Positions 11,277 to 22,033 of a stretch of DNA of 64,000 nucleotides are shown here, piece by piece. How positions within the stretch are numbered: position 1 is the stretch's first letter; every line of letters starts with the position of its first letter. Source of the stretch: Heliocidaris tuberculata (Eukaryota > Echinodermata > Echinoidea > Camarodonta > Echinometridae). The stretch spans positions 15,615,629 through 15,679,628 of the forward strand of contig CM046838.1 of NCBI GenBank assembly GCA_025618425.1. Direction: 5' to 3'. The notes under the pieces were generated by a model. The model saw only the letters and a list, made by a program, of their open reading frames with translations. It had not been told where the DNA came from and searched no databases. The position numbers were made by a program, and so were the translations under genes.

Positions 11277-14162
11277 GCATTGTTTTTTAAATCATTCAGT
11301 GATCAATTTTTTGTCTCAATTTGAATAGAAATATAAGACAAAATATTAAATATCTGCGTACATGTATAAAGATCATCTGTGATACCATGTTTCAATTGCC
11401 AGTAGGATATGCAATGTTTTTACTGACATGTTACCTGCAACCAGCATGAAATGAAAAAAAAAAAAGGAATCTTAATGCATGGCACTGGTAATGGTACTTC
11501 AATAGTATTGATCACAATAATCATACATTTAATTAAGTTCTGCTGAAATCAATATTGATTTCAATTCTTTAAAAAGATGACAGATATACCCTTGATATTT
11601 GACAATTATATGTCAACCCATAAACTTAACTTGTTGTGTAGAAAAATAATGCAATATTTAGGAACTATTTCCTTCATCAGTAAGAAATATCTGTCACCAC
11701 TTGATGTATATTTATGATCCCTCCCAAATATGTTAAATGTTTGATTTAAAAAAGAAAAATTTAGTTCACTTTCTCTAACTTGTTTTAGCAATCCTAATAA
11801 ATTCTCATTCAGTGCCTTACCATATAGTAAATCTGCACATGGTGTTTGCACATGGTGTCTGAGCTTTGATTTAGACTACTAGTTTATTGGATAGTACAAG
11901 GCATCTGTGCTGGCTCAAATTGTAATGGTATACTTACATGTACATGTAAGTTCCCAGCTAGACTAGAGGCATTAAACTTGCAAATGTTTTTTGTCAGATT
12001 TTGGAAGCCCACATGCATACACTGTATATACCTGTGTATTGGTGTTTGTGGAGAGTAGAATAGGGTATTTTCATTTTGTCGCCTAATTGTGTGAAATTGA
12101 AATAGCCCCGATTTTGGAGGGGAAAAAATATCACTATCAAACATGGTCTCAATTTTTTGTAAGTAAAGCTGCATGTACAGATGTGTGGATCATTGAATGT
12201 TTCTATTTAAAATGTGCATAGAGTAGTGTAGAAAAAATATCTAGAATTGACAATTTGACTTGAAGTTGTGCGTGCATGATGCATCGTATATGCATCCATT
12301 TTTTTATTTATTTATTTATTTTTATTTGGATAGAAGTTTAGCACTCTATACATTTTAAAACCATTTATGTTTTTCAGAAAATGCAGTGAATGCTTACATG
12401 TTTTAGTACAGAGATATAAGCCTGTACTAACTCATTATTTCATTGTACTTACTTTTGTATGCAACATTTAAATGTCATGCAGTATTTAAAATTGCAAGTT
12501 ATCTTTTGAGTCTGAACCAAATTTTGTTCAATTCATGTTACTATGTTATTGACATAATATACTGTACAAAACCATGTACATTTTGTGTTGATCATGTGTC
12601 TATGTTATTTCTCCATGTAACTACAATGTATTCTTCTTTATAGCAGTTTATATGATGCATTTATCTCACTGAACCTCCAGTTGAATTTAACATGAAACTT
12701 ACCATTTAAAACACTTACATGCACATGTACATCTAGATGTAGTATTATTTCTTACAAGAATTTCAAACTCATTGCTCTGACATACAAATATAATTTTTAT
12801 TTATATCTTATTTTCATCATAATCAAATTATGGAAAAGGAGTTCAAGAATTTATAATACTGAATTTTTTATCTGAAGGAAAGTTCAACCTTTGGAATATT
12901 ACTTGTTTTTTATCGCAAGTTTTACCATCCTAACCATAAAAGGGATGAACTCTGTGAAGATTGGTTATCTTATTTTCCCTATTGCTTGGTTACTACAGAG
13001 CATGAAATGTCAGTGCACCATTAGTGTACTTTCCCGATTAAAAAAAAAAAAAAATTAACGCAATTAATCAATGCAGCATTGTCATAAAAACCCAATAAGG
13101 GATATTCAGAGATAATTCCTAAACTGTCAAGAAGATGGAATTGCATTGCTTCATGAATATAATACTAAAGTGCTCTCTTTATGTGTCAGGTTTTTAACAT
13201 ACTCGGTCTGAAGCAGGGGGGGGGGGGGGGGGGGGGTGGGGGTGTGGAAAAGAGAGATTGTCAAAATAATCTGGCCCCATTAGGCTTAACATACAGGTGT
13301 GACTGATTCCTTGTGCATGTTGAATGTATCTGGGGATTTTTTTTTGTTTTTGTTTTTTTTGGTTTTTTGTTATCCCCTTTATTTACAGATAATACATGAA
13401 TCCTTAAACTTCTTATGAAACTATCAGTTTGACATCGATACTACCGTAATTAGATATATATTTTTTTCATTTTGTTGTTGTTGTTATTGGCATGAAACCA
13501 TGTACATGTAGCTTGCATGTAGAATAAAATCAAAATGCATTTTGAGCTAGAGCATTGTAGATTGTGCATAAAATAATACACATTGGAACTTTAAATCATA
13601 GTACCTTATTATTTGAACATTGATCTTGTAGGGGGTTTAAAAAATAGCACTAAAATTTCAATTATTTGCATGAAGTAAGTCTGGCTTCTTAAACAAGTGT
13701 AATAATAAAATATTTGAACTACATGTAGATGTCGTTATAGATGTCGTTATAGATGCATGAACTAGACTGAAACATAGTTGGTAGGAAAACAAAGCTAGTA
13801 TTTTTCGTAATTCCCAGCTAAAGTGAAGGGTAAAACATATCTTATCTACTATACATGTACTGATATGCAAATGGATATTTTTAAAAATGTTTTTTGTGAT
13901 ATCAGTACTTGTATTCAGCAAAGTACATTGACTATCATGGTAGTAATCACCATGCTTTCACATAATTTAGCTTTAATTGGTATTTATTTCTTCTTTGCTT
14001 CAGTTTGAAGGTAACCTAAGTGAGGAGGACCAACTGGTATGGGCAGTCAAGGAAGCACAGAAAGAAGAAGAAAGACAAAAACAACTTGCCATCCAGGAGG
14101 AGAATGACCTTAAGAGGGCGCTGCAGCTAAGTCAGGATGAAGTGGGGTCATCAGAAGCATAG
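890..14162 (+). CDS. EPS15: EPS15 endocytic adaptor, 3' part of gene (12 exons, 5' end outside window)
   Basis: EPS15 is a cytoplasmic scaffold of clathrin-coated pits: EH domains bind NPF proteins, DPF motifs bind the AP-2 ear, and UIMs bind ubiquitinated cargo. Joined exons are 890-1067, 2321-2485, 3705-3914, 4834-4878, 5781-5930, 6460-6645, 7166-7255, 7911-8001, 8429-9001, 9443-9519, 9721-10158 and 14004-14162. All have AG/GT borders and compatible phases and give about 786 residues. In order these are: the end of the last EH domain with its LTPEMIPP tail (1-45), a coiled coil (about 65-290), a DPF region (342-734) with 33 DPF triplets and one NPF, PALPPKK (an SH3-binding site as in vertebrate EPS15), and two UIMs in the last 52 residues. 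Exon content and order match vertebrate EPS15/EPS15L1. The missing 5' part should encode the earlier EH domains. Invertebrates usually have one gene for this pair, so EPS15 rather than EPS15L1 is by convention. The 45-bp exon is the least certain. Confidence 0.95.
1068..2320 (+). other. EPS15 intron with GA microsatellite and a small inverted repeat
   Basis: It contains a (GA)n run at about 1192-1213. A dispersed inverted pair reads agcgccatctt near 1968 and aagatggcgct near 2202. No additional exon is seen. Confidence 0.6.
2321..2485 (+). CDS. EPS15: EPS15 exon: start of coiled coil
   Basis: This is 165 bp, phase 0 at both ends, with acceptor cttatag and donor gtatgt. It encodes 55 residues including DFSAIKELD, a block nearly identical to vertebrate EPS15 just after the EH domains, then a charged heptad region rich in E, K and Q. 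Confidence 0.93.
3464..3610. mobile_element. 147-bp foldback MITE in EPS15 intron (ends GGCCCCGT)
   Basis: The whole element is close to palindromic: it starts ggccccgtcttataaaag and ends with the reverse complement, with about 38 perfectly paired terminal bases and weaker pairing to the centre. The direct repeat gagatc lies just outside both ends (3456-3461 and 3611-3616). It has no coding capacity. Confidence 0.8.
3705..3914 (+). CDS. EPS15: EPS15 exon: central coiled coil
   Basis: This is 210 bp, phase 0, acceptor ataccag and donor gtgagt. Its 70 residues are heptad-like (LDDLDQQKSKLEGLLAEVQ), matching the vertebrate ELLDELDEQKAQLEEQL segment. The coiled coil mediates EPS15 oligomerisation and intersectin binding (family knowledge). 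Confidence 0.93.
3915..5780 (+). other. EPS15 introns on either side of the 45-bp exon
   Basis: AT-rich intronic sequence. Apart from the candidate exon at 4834-4878 I see no exon, RNA gene or well-formed repeat. Confidence 0.5.
4834..4878 (+). CDS. EPS15: EPS15 possible 45-bp cassette exon
   Basis: A pyrimidine-rich acceptor (tttctacttttag) and donor gtaaca flank 45 bases encoding KKKLKGEEAKKAIAK, phase 0 on both sides. It joins smoothly to AQEDELKK in the next exon and would extend the coiled coil by about two heptads. Because it is short, lysine-rich and removable without a frameshift, it may be alternatively spliced or spurious. Confidence 0.55.
5781..5930 (+). CDS. EPS15: EPS15 exon: coiled coil
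   Basis: This is 150 bp, phase 0, acceptor ctcccag and donor gtaagg. Its 50 residues include KAQSELITLRKEEQQLEQQV and NLNQTNQQITE, aligning to the vertebrate AREELSRLQQETAELEESV and QHLQDSQQEIS segment. Confidence 0.93.
6460..6645 (+). CDS. EPS15: EPS15 exon: end of coiled coil and linker
   Basis: This is 186 bp, phase 0, acceptor atttcag and donor gtaagt. The first half is coiled coil (LHTKLASLRETKTKL). The second half is a Ser/Asp-rich linker (FGSFNDSKFGLSHDDIFSS) with no close vertebrate counterpart that I recognise. Confidence 0.9.
7166..7255 (+). CDS. EPS15: EPS15 exon: Ser-rich linker
   Basis: This is 90 bp, phase 0, acceptor tgatttag and donor gtaaca. It encodes 30 low-complexity residues (AGSSSPVSSLSGFSIGS...) that lead directly into the first DPF exon. 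It is supported by splice sites, phase and position rather than similarity. Confidence 0.82.
7911..8001 (+). CDS. EPS15: EPS15 exon: first DPF motifs
   Basis: This is 91 bp, entered at phase 0 and leaving one base (T) that forms a Ser codon with the next exon. It carries four DPF motifs (DDPFK, KDPFG, SDPFQ, EDPFK). The donor is gtaagt at 8002. Confidence 0.93.
8429..9001 (+). CDS. EPS15: EPS15 exon: large DPF repeat block
   Basis: This is 573 bp, acceptor tttgacag and donor gtaagt. Its 191 residues contain 18 DPF motifs and one NPF at an average spacing of about 10 residues, usually as xDPF[AGK]. DPF is the AP-2 alpha-ear ligand, and NPF is a ligand for EH domains, possibly EPS15's own. Long open frames on other strands and frames here are by-products of the repeat. 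Confidence 0.95.
9443..9519 (+). CDS. EPS15: EPS15 exon: DPF motifs
   Basis: This is 77 bp after a T-rich tract ending in ttttag; it enters at phase 1 and leaves at phase 0 (donor gtaagt). It encodes GKTSSDPFGSIDPFGGSAF and a short tail, with two more DPF motifs. Confidence 0.92.
9721..10158 (+). CDS. EPS15: EPS15 exon: PALPPKK and C-terminal DPF block
   Basis: This is 438 bp, phase 0, acceptor catctcag and donor gtgagt. It contains nine DPF motifs and the motif DTPALPPKK, corresponding to vertebrate PPALPPK (the Crk SH3-binding site). It ends SDPFANFADFGSAK; the FADF-like end is also seen in vertebrates. It is Ser/Gly-rich and intrinsically disordered. Confidence 0.95.
10159..14003 (+). other. 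Long EPS15 intron before the UIM exon
   Basis: This 3.8-kb intron contains (TA)n at about 11227-11272, a 21-base poly-G run at 13216-13236, a TTTA-rich tract near 12301 and the palindrome cttacatgtacatgtaag at about 11933-11950. No exon-like open frame with good splice sites was recognised. Confidence 0.55.
14004..14162 (+). CDS. EPS15: EPS15 last exon: two ubiquitin-interacting motifs and stop
   Basis: This is 159 bp including the TAG stop, acceptor tgcttcag, phase 0. It encodes 52 residues with UIM1 (EEDQLVWAVKEAQKEE) and UIM2 (EENDLKRALQLSQDE), ending in SSEA much like the vertebrate ISEA. UIM2 has the canonical Leu, Ala and Ser; UIM1 has Ala where the conserved Ser is expected. Confidence 0.95.
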   Translation, partial: FEGNLSEEDQLVWAVKEAQKEEERQKQLAIQEENDLKRALQLSQDEVGSSEA

Positions 14163-17100
14163 CATGACACTCTGTGTGTGCTTCACAATCCTGACCAAAA
14201 AACTTCTAAAGACACCACTGTCTTTTTTTCTCACAAACTGGAGTGATGTTCAACATAGTACTGAATGTTTTACACATGAATGCTAGTTGTGCTCTGTTTT
14301 CATTTTACCCTTGAAGAAAGTTACACTTCATTGATTTGTTGGTTGTTATTAAATATCTAGCAGAATGGAAAGCAAGCGCTTTCCTGAAGAGATGTGCACA
14401 TCAAGATTATGCATGTTTGTTACACGTCATCAAGATATCGGTTTATACTAAACATAAAGGAATGGAAACCCAAGTTCAAAGGTTGCAGATATGCTGCAAG
14501 GTTCAGAGAAAGGAAACCATCATGCTAATGTTGTTTATTGTCGCTTTGATGGAAGGGAAGCTGTTCTACATTCTAAAATGATGAGTTTGCTGAAGTTGGT
14601 TACAAGGATTAACATGCTGCAGGCTGGTGCAATGTCTTCAAGTTTTCATCCATCCCATCATACTTTCCGCCATCGTGACCTATCGTTGACCTCATCTGAC
14701 TAGCGACAGCATGACACAATTGTGTTTTAAAACAATCCTCACCAGTTTGTAAGGTTTTGAGTCATGTGACATCCTACTGCAGTCATGTTACATCCTTACA
14801 TAGTTATATGGCACCCTACCATCAGTACCCATTGCTGATACCTTCATTATAGCCTTGTCATATTTCTTGCATCTACAATTTGTTTTGTGTCTTTTCTCCA
14901 TGAACATCTAATTTAATATGAAGACATACATGTACAAGATGCTATCAAATTTCAGTGTAATAACAAAATGATACCTAAAACTTATATCATATTTCCACCT
15001 GTTATAACTCATTCAGTTTTTTACTTCTTAAAATTGGTATTGAAAATACACACACACAAAAAACTAAACTGCAGATGCAAGATATACATGTATGAAGCTA
15101 ATCTGCAATAATTTCTTAAGAGCATGCCCTCCTTTTCTTTCTAGAAAGCAGACATTAATGGTAATTTCTTGTTGGAAATTCTAAATTTCAGCTTAGTAGT
15201 CACTGGGTTTGACATTAAGTTATAATAGAAACCAAGTGTACATGTATGCATGCATGAAGTCTTATAAGGCCATTGATTGATTTTTTATCCTGTTTCTTTA
15301 TCAGAGGGGCAGATTAATGCTTCACTTTCCTCAGTCAAGCTTGTTCTTATTTATCTATAGAGAGTGCTTTCATGCTCTAGACATCCTTCTGTCTGGTGTA
15401 AGATTCATGTTTTGATTACTTCTGAGTTTCATATCATTCTACTCCTTACAGTTTTCTTGATTACAATGTAGATATTGTTGATATTATACTATGTACATGT
15501 AGTGAGTTTGGACTGAGTAATGTATCTTGATAATCAATCTTTGTGCTGTACATTTTCTTATCTCTTCCAGTGATAAACTCACAGAACTATTTATGAAAGA
15601 AATTTGTTGATCATTGACCAAACTCTCTGATGATCATTAAATGACAAGATATGTAGTTCACTGCTTATTTGATTTATTGCTATTAGTTCAATATCCTTTG
15701 CCTTGAACATGCTTTCACATGTACATAAATATGTTATTGGACTTCAATCAATTTGATATATGGTTGTTAATTAATCGTGAATGTGTTTTTATCAAAATGG
15801 TACGTGTAAGCCTTGGTATGGATTACCAAGTGTATGTTTCTTTAAACAGTCTTGGTCGTGTTGAAGCAGACTGCAAGGTGGATCAAACAGAGATTGGTGT
15901 TATCCAAAGTTCGCAATACATGTACTTGTACAGTATTCATTTCAAAGTATGCAGAGGAATGGAATTGAAGAAAAAACTTTTGAAATGTTCTTGAAAAGTC
16001 ATGCAAAAAAACAAACTATGTGAGTTAGTCATGGAAAGTGTCTGGGTGAGATGAAGAGGGGAGCTAAACCTTAACAAGTTTATAGATTATGATAGCATTT
16101 TTTTCTTTTGACATGTTGCCACATTGATGAACATTAATTCCTGATTTCATGTGTGAAGTAGGGGAAGGGCTGCTGTAACACTTGATCGATTGTCATTACA
16201 TGATTTTGATATTGTGCAGTGATATTCTAGACGCTGTCATTTGGCCATTTTACCGGTGTACTGTGCTGTTAAGCTTAAGCTTTTTCATAGGTTACAAGAG
16301 AAATATTGTACATTTTGAATTCTTTGTGGATGTCACCACATGCATGAACATATGAATGTAATGCATACATCATTAAACTTGCAGTGGAATAGTACAGACA
16401 TACATGTAATGATAAATGTGGTAATGTCCACTGAGTTGTGGGAGCTGTGTGCAGTGCAATATATGCTTCAGTACACACAATGTAGCATACCAGTTTCCTT
16501 TCTGAAACTTTTATGTGTTCTGAAATTAGTACTCTTCCTGTACTTGAACAGTTGCTTTTCAGAATATTGTTGCCATGATTGCCGTAAGTTAGGAGTCACT
16601 CTGTCTGTATCAAATGACAAATTAGATCTCACCATGGACCTACATGTACTACAGACAGATGTTTGTTTCCAATGCCAGTGAATATTCTTCCCAACATTGC
16701 CTTTACTATGCATTAGATTCATTTTCCAAGATACAGCCGCTTCCTTGTAGTCTAACTGTCCTAATTTCAACACATAGTTTACATGTACTTCTATTAAAGA
16801 TAGGTTCTTCCCATAGCTTCCATAATATTAGGATGTGTTCATTATTTAAGGAAGACAAAAATTGGAAAAAAAATAATGAATGCAAAATTACAAACTACCA
16901 GTGGAGATTGTTCTAACTTCTTTGAATATTTATCTTTTATAATTGCTAAGACTTGATGAACATAAATGTGTTAAAAGGAGAAGTCAGTACAAGTACATGT
17001 ACCTGTATAACTGTGGTATATTTCCCCCCTCAGAAGTGGAGGGCAAATGTTCTCAATTTCTCAGTGTTTCTCCCATTTCATGTCAGTCTGCACTCTCTCA

Positions 17101-19830
17101 CTTACTTTGTGCTAAAATGGCCTTAAGTCAAACTGTAATCTAAGTACATGTACATGTGTATCATAGTTTCCTCATGGAGAGACCAATAAAATATATCTTT
17201 CTTTTTTTTCTTTGTTAATGATCATTAATATTTGTCCTTTTTCATCTTTATCACAGAACAGTATCGTAAATATGTAAAAGGAATAAAAGGTGCTTAGACA
17301 TAATATTTATCTGCTGGCAGAAGAAGTGATGATGGATCAAATGGATTAAAAGGTGAATTATGTAAATGTTAAACAATCGACAGCTGTTGAAATGAAAGCC
17401 TTATACATGTACACTGTATATTGCACTGTATAATATGAATGACTTTCACTGTGTGTTCTTTATAGGGGACTGAGGATTTGAATGTTGTAGCAGAGGTCAG
17501 TGTAAATATTTCATGTGGGGGAAAAAATGTATGCCTTTGACAAACAGATTTAAGCCTGCAGATTGCGCAGATAATGTTTGTGAGGTACAAGTACAGTAGT
17601 AGAAGTAAGACTTTACTAAACACATGATGGATTCTTGTTCTGGTGATTCTTGGAGGTCCTTGCAAGATATGAGCCCCGTTTCATAAAACTTGATAAAAGT
17701 TATACATGTAATAACTGTTACAAGCTACTGAAATGAATGCATCTGATTGGCTAAGAGCAAATTTGTCATAGATTTGTAGCAGTTGTTATTGATGGTAAGT
17801 TTTATGAAACAGGACCGTGATTTCCATATACATGTACCATTCTACCTTTGAGAGTGTTGGTAAGTGAGTCAAAGCTTCCTTCAAAACATCGCTATAAGTA
17901 CAGAACTACATGTAAGGCATGAACGTAATATTTCATGGCAGCTGTAGACATTTCTCATAGCATTCAGATTCAAAATATTTTAAAGTGTATTTTAGACAGT
18001 AGTTGTTCCACTCTGTTCCACTCTGTAAAAGATATGTCTGAAATACCAGGCATCCTGTGGCTTATACTGTGTGCATCTCAATTCTACATGTATGTATGCA
18101 ATTATTTTCTGTGAATTTGAAATGTTGTTTACATCATTTCCTGAGAAGCATTTTAGAGAATTGCTTATTCATTGGTTGTGCAATCATTCTTTTTGAGTCT
18201 GTGTTGAAAGTTGAAAAATCAATTTCGTCACATTCTCTGCATAGTTACAGAGCATAATTTACATATGTATGTGTACTGGCATATATCAAAATATGGATTG
18301 AGAATAGATAAGGAAATGATATGCACTGGGTTTTTATTTTATCATCATACTGTACATGTACAGGTTAATACATTTTGGCATTGTTCAGCCAACATTGTAC
18401 TGTTACATGTATATCATTTATAAGAAAAATGGATCTCTCTAGTTTTATAGTGCAGATATCTTTGGCTCCGGAAGTCAGTTAAAATATTACAATGATTATA
18501 CCAATATGAAAAGTAGTTACCATTTCACATCATTTTAGATTTACCATTGAATTTCCTATATTATGTTATTACATGTCCTTTATCTGAACACTTGTAAATT
18601 GTCTCACCTCCTTTTCCCGTTTTCTTTTTAGTTTCATCAGATTTCATATTTCTGTTAACTCTTGTTATCCCACCCTGCGGACCAGTGTCGTGTATGTATT
18701 GTTACTACTGTATCTTGCCCTAATGATGAATTCAGGTTGGTTTGTTTGTTCTCTTTCTCTTTTAATATATTGAATTTTTTTTAGTCATAAATATAAAAAG
18801 ATACAATTTTCCTACATTGGCAATCAATGTACCGTATATGTAGCTCCAAGGCAACTTATTTTCCCTGTGTTAAATGTATGTACTGTAAAGATATCACAGG
18901 TACACAAACTTAATAATCTTAGCAGTCTTCAATTCACTTCACATGTGGGAGCAAAATTGCAAGAAATTGCAAAAAGATATTGTGGATATCAAAAATTGAA
19001 CATTTTTTTATTTTAAAAGAAGAATGGCAAGATTAACAATTACTGGAACTAATCCTACCAGACTCGTATGTGTGCTGTTTACTACATTGTACTACCAAAT
19101 TCAGGTAATGTGTATTATGTTCTTGGAACTGTTTTTTTCAGGCTGCACATTAGTTCATGTATATGATGCAGTTTGTAATTTTGGAAGTAGGATGTGTTTG
19201 ATATAAAAAACCACATTATGCATCATTATTTTTTTTTCATTACGAGACTATTACAACCCCAAAGCATATATCTATGAACATCCTGATATCTATACATGTA
19301 GTATATTAATTTAGTAATTAAAAATTCATGAGCCGATTTTATGCACCAACAAGATATTCCAGTGTTGAAAACTACACCCAAGAAACTCACAAACTCTTGT
19401 GCAAACTTTTCAGAAATGTTGTATATTATGATAACACCAGGTTAAAGGTCTTTTACTGATTGGAGTATAAACAAAACTTAGCCATTTTATTTAAACATGT
19501 ACAAAATGTGTATTATTATCATATATTTATGTTTTATTTGTCTCATTGGTGTCTTAATGAATTGTTGATTTAAAATATTCATTGAATGTTTGTGAAAAAA
19601 ATGGCTTCTACAATCAACTAAAAATTCATGAAATCACATGTTCATTCATGTGATTAATTCTTGATTTTCTGGTCATGCTTATTTTGTATTGGTTGGCATA
19701 TGTATGGAATAATACCGTATAAAGCTAAAGTGGAATATATTGTATGTATAGTTATGATTTGAAAATATGTAGCAATCCACATGTGTATCAAAATAAATAC
19801 ATATCATTTGCAAGCAACAAAGTTGTGTTT
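14163..19830 (+). other. EPS15: Probable long 3' UTR of EPS15 and downstream sequence
   Basis: No coding exon is recognisable here. Candidate polyadenylation signals are AATAAA at 17185, AATAAA at 17282 and AATAAA at 19792. The last is followed within 40 bases by a GT/T-rich stretch (agttgtgtttatttcag...), so it is the best 3' end by eye. Which signal is used cannot be decided without transcripts. The region also holds a foldback MITE at 17673-17816. Confidence 0.35.
17673..17816. mobile_element. Foldback MITE, ends CCCGTTTCATAAAACTT
   Basis: The left end is gccccgtttcataaaactt and the right end is aagttttatgaaacaggac, the reverse complement with one or two mismatches. It is about 144 bp with no open frame. 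The ends resemble those of the elements at 3464, 40551 and 51491. Confidence 0.7.
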
Positions 19831-19891
19831 ATTTCAGTTTCTTATTTGTGTTTGCCATATTCTTTTGTTTGAAATAGCAAGAGTGGAAGGA

Positions 19892-20061
19892 CAGTGGAAT
19901 GTCGTTATAAAGAACACAAATAACAAACTCTCGTTATAACAAGGTAATTTTCCTGGCCCCGCTCCTTAGTATTTTGTTTTTTAGTCCTGATACAATGAGG
20001 TTTCAATATAACAAGGTAATTTCTTTTGTCCCAAGGAGTTTGTTATAACAAGGCTCCACTG
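19892..20061. mobile_element. Pogo/Tigger-like MITE remnant
   Basis: The left end is cagtggaatgtcgttataa; the right end ttgttataacaaggctccactg is its imperfect inverted copy. Internal repeats of gttataacaaggtaatttt are present. CAGTGGA...CGTTATAA ends are typical of pogo/Tigger-group Tc1/mariner elements. A clear TA target duplication is seen only on the right. Confidence 0.55.
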
Positions 20062-20950
20062 TACTTGCATTAGATCAATAATGCCAGAAAGAGGCCCACT
20101 TTTTGCACATTTTTGACAGATGTCAATAACAAATATCTCAGATATCAGAAGCCAAGATTCTAGGCGGACACTTTTTTTTCCCCTCCAAGTAAAAGAAATG
20201 TTTGATATGGATTCTGAAGTAGATAACCACTTTCATTTAAAAAATAAGACTCCCTTCCCTACCCTATAGTGCACATACATACCCCTCAACTTCTGTGATC
20301 GAGTTTACAGGGGTATTAGTTTTGATAAAAAGTGCTGGGCATTTTAGTCCCAGACTTGATCAAACACATTTCGTCTTTGGAGAAGAAAACTCTTTGTGTC
20401 TAGAATCTTGGCAATTACATGTCCATGTGGCAATGTGCTATGATAAGTGCACAAGTTTAAAAGGAGTAGAAAGAGAACTTTGTCCGAACACAGGAATCTA
20501 CATGTACATAATCATATGTACATTATGAATAAAATGCTGTTTGAGAACAAAGTTCATAAATTGTTCTTTGCAAAATAATTTTTTTTCTCATAGCACATTG
20601 GGGAGAAAAAAATAAGCAGGTACACATGTACTTTGATTTCACTAAAAGGGTAATTTTTACATGTAATAATTGTGGAGTAACTTTGGATAACTTGCAAATT
20701 GGCTCTAACACATAAAGTAACTGAAATGCAATTGTCACATTTTCATTGCTAGGCTGGATCTTTTTTTCTAGGAGGATATTTATCAACATCCTGCCATCCA
20801 TTTGAATTTCATTCAAACTCACACAAAATCCATTTCCTAGAATTATAAATGTTGGATTGCTTTATATCAGAAATGTGTTGAAGAAAAGCTTGCAGTAAAT
20901 ACAGGTACTGGCAGACAAAGACAATTACTTCTGTATAGGATTATTTCAAG

Positions 20951-20956
20951 TTTATT
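20951..20956 (-). terminator. PET100: Likely polyadenylation signal of PET100
   Basis: On the - strand this is AATAAA, about 960 bases after the PET100 stop. It is followed by a TG/T-rich element (aattgtctttgtctgcc) at the expected distance. Confidence 0.5.
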
Positions 20957-21913
20957 TTTCAAATGTAACCAACATGTTATAATTTACTATTTCGTACAAA
21001 ATGAGTATTCACCTTCCATAAAACAAATATCGAAGTACATATATTTACATTATGAATAATATGAAATATACAATAGAAAGATTACTCTTCAACAGCAACT
21101 TATGATGCATATCAGATAACATTAATAATTGCCACATCCACCCATTTCTCCTCTGAAAAACATGCAGCAAGCAAAAGGAGGAAAATTATCGCAAAAACTT
21201 GTTTTTTCAGAACCTAACATTGATAGTGTATTTAAGCTCGTCCATACTTTAAAGCAACATCTACATTGCACTACATCCTAAATTGATCATTATTAATTTG
21301 ATCAGTGATGCATTTCAACCAGAAATTCACTACCCAACCTCAGTTACCATGCTACAGTTGCTAATGATTTCATGATGGCTGGTAAAATGTTAGAAAGACA
21401 ATTTAATCTCTCAAATCATAATATCTCTCAGCATTGAATGTTCTGAAACTGATCTATTAGCTTAATACAGCTACCGTAACTTGTATATTTCCATAAGGGT
21501 AACCATCAGTCTCAACCATATAGGAAATAGTTACAGTTTTGAAAGATACTTCCATAATTGTGCAAGACTGAGAAGGGCTCTTTACTATAGTTTACACCAA
21601 CTGAATGACCATCATAATCACCTGAGATACTTCTCTAGAACACAAATCAACAACAAATTTGTATGGTCAACATTTCATAGAACAATGATGTAACAGTCCC
21701 ATTTCCATCAATCCGTGGCTTGCTTTGGGGAGACAAAATAATCCAAGTGCAACTGACTCTTAATTGTGTCAGCATAAAAATGTGATCATTTCCCAAAACA
21801 AAATTGAATCAGAATTCAAACTTGATCATCCATAGCTGAGAGTCCATTTAAAATGGCATGCTCCAGCACAATTTATCACAAAACGAGTCCATTACAAAAG
21901 GCACAGTATTAGA
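20957..21913 (-). other. PET100: PET100 3' UTR, probable
   Basis: AT-rich sequence between the PET100 stop and the likely polyadenylation signal. No repeat or second gene is seen. Confidence 0.45.
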
Positions 21914-22033
21914 CTATCTTGATGCAGACTTCTTAGCACTAGCAATCAACTCCCTTTCTTCTGTCTCTAAACGTTTCAGCTTCTCTTCATATCGTATTCT
22001 CATTCTCTGACGAAGACTTTCTAACTCTTGCCT
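21914..22033 (-). CDS. PET100: PET100 exon 4: C-terminal helix and stop
   Basis: This is 120 bases with acceptor ccacag, encoding 39 residues (RQELESLRQRMRIRYEEKLK...) and a TAG stop. The basic/acidic helix corresponds to the ERLRKRREEKL tail of human PET100. Confidence 0.9.
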   Translation of the reverse strand, partial: RQELESLRQRMRIRYEEKLKRLETEERELIASAKKSASR

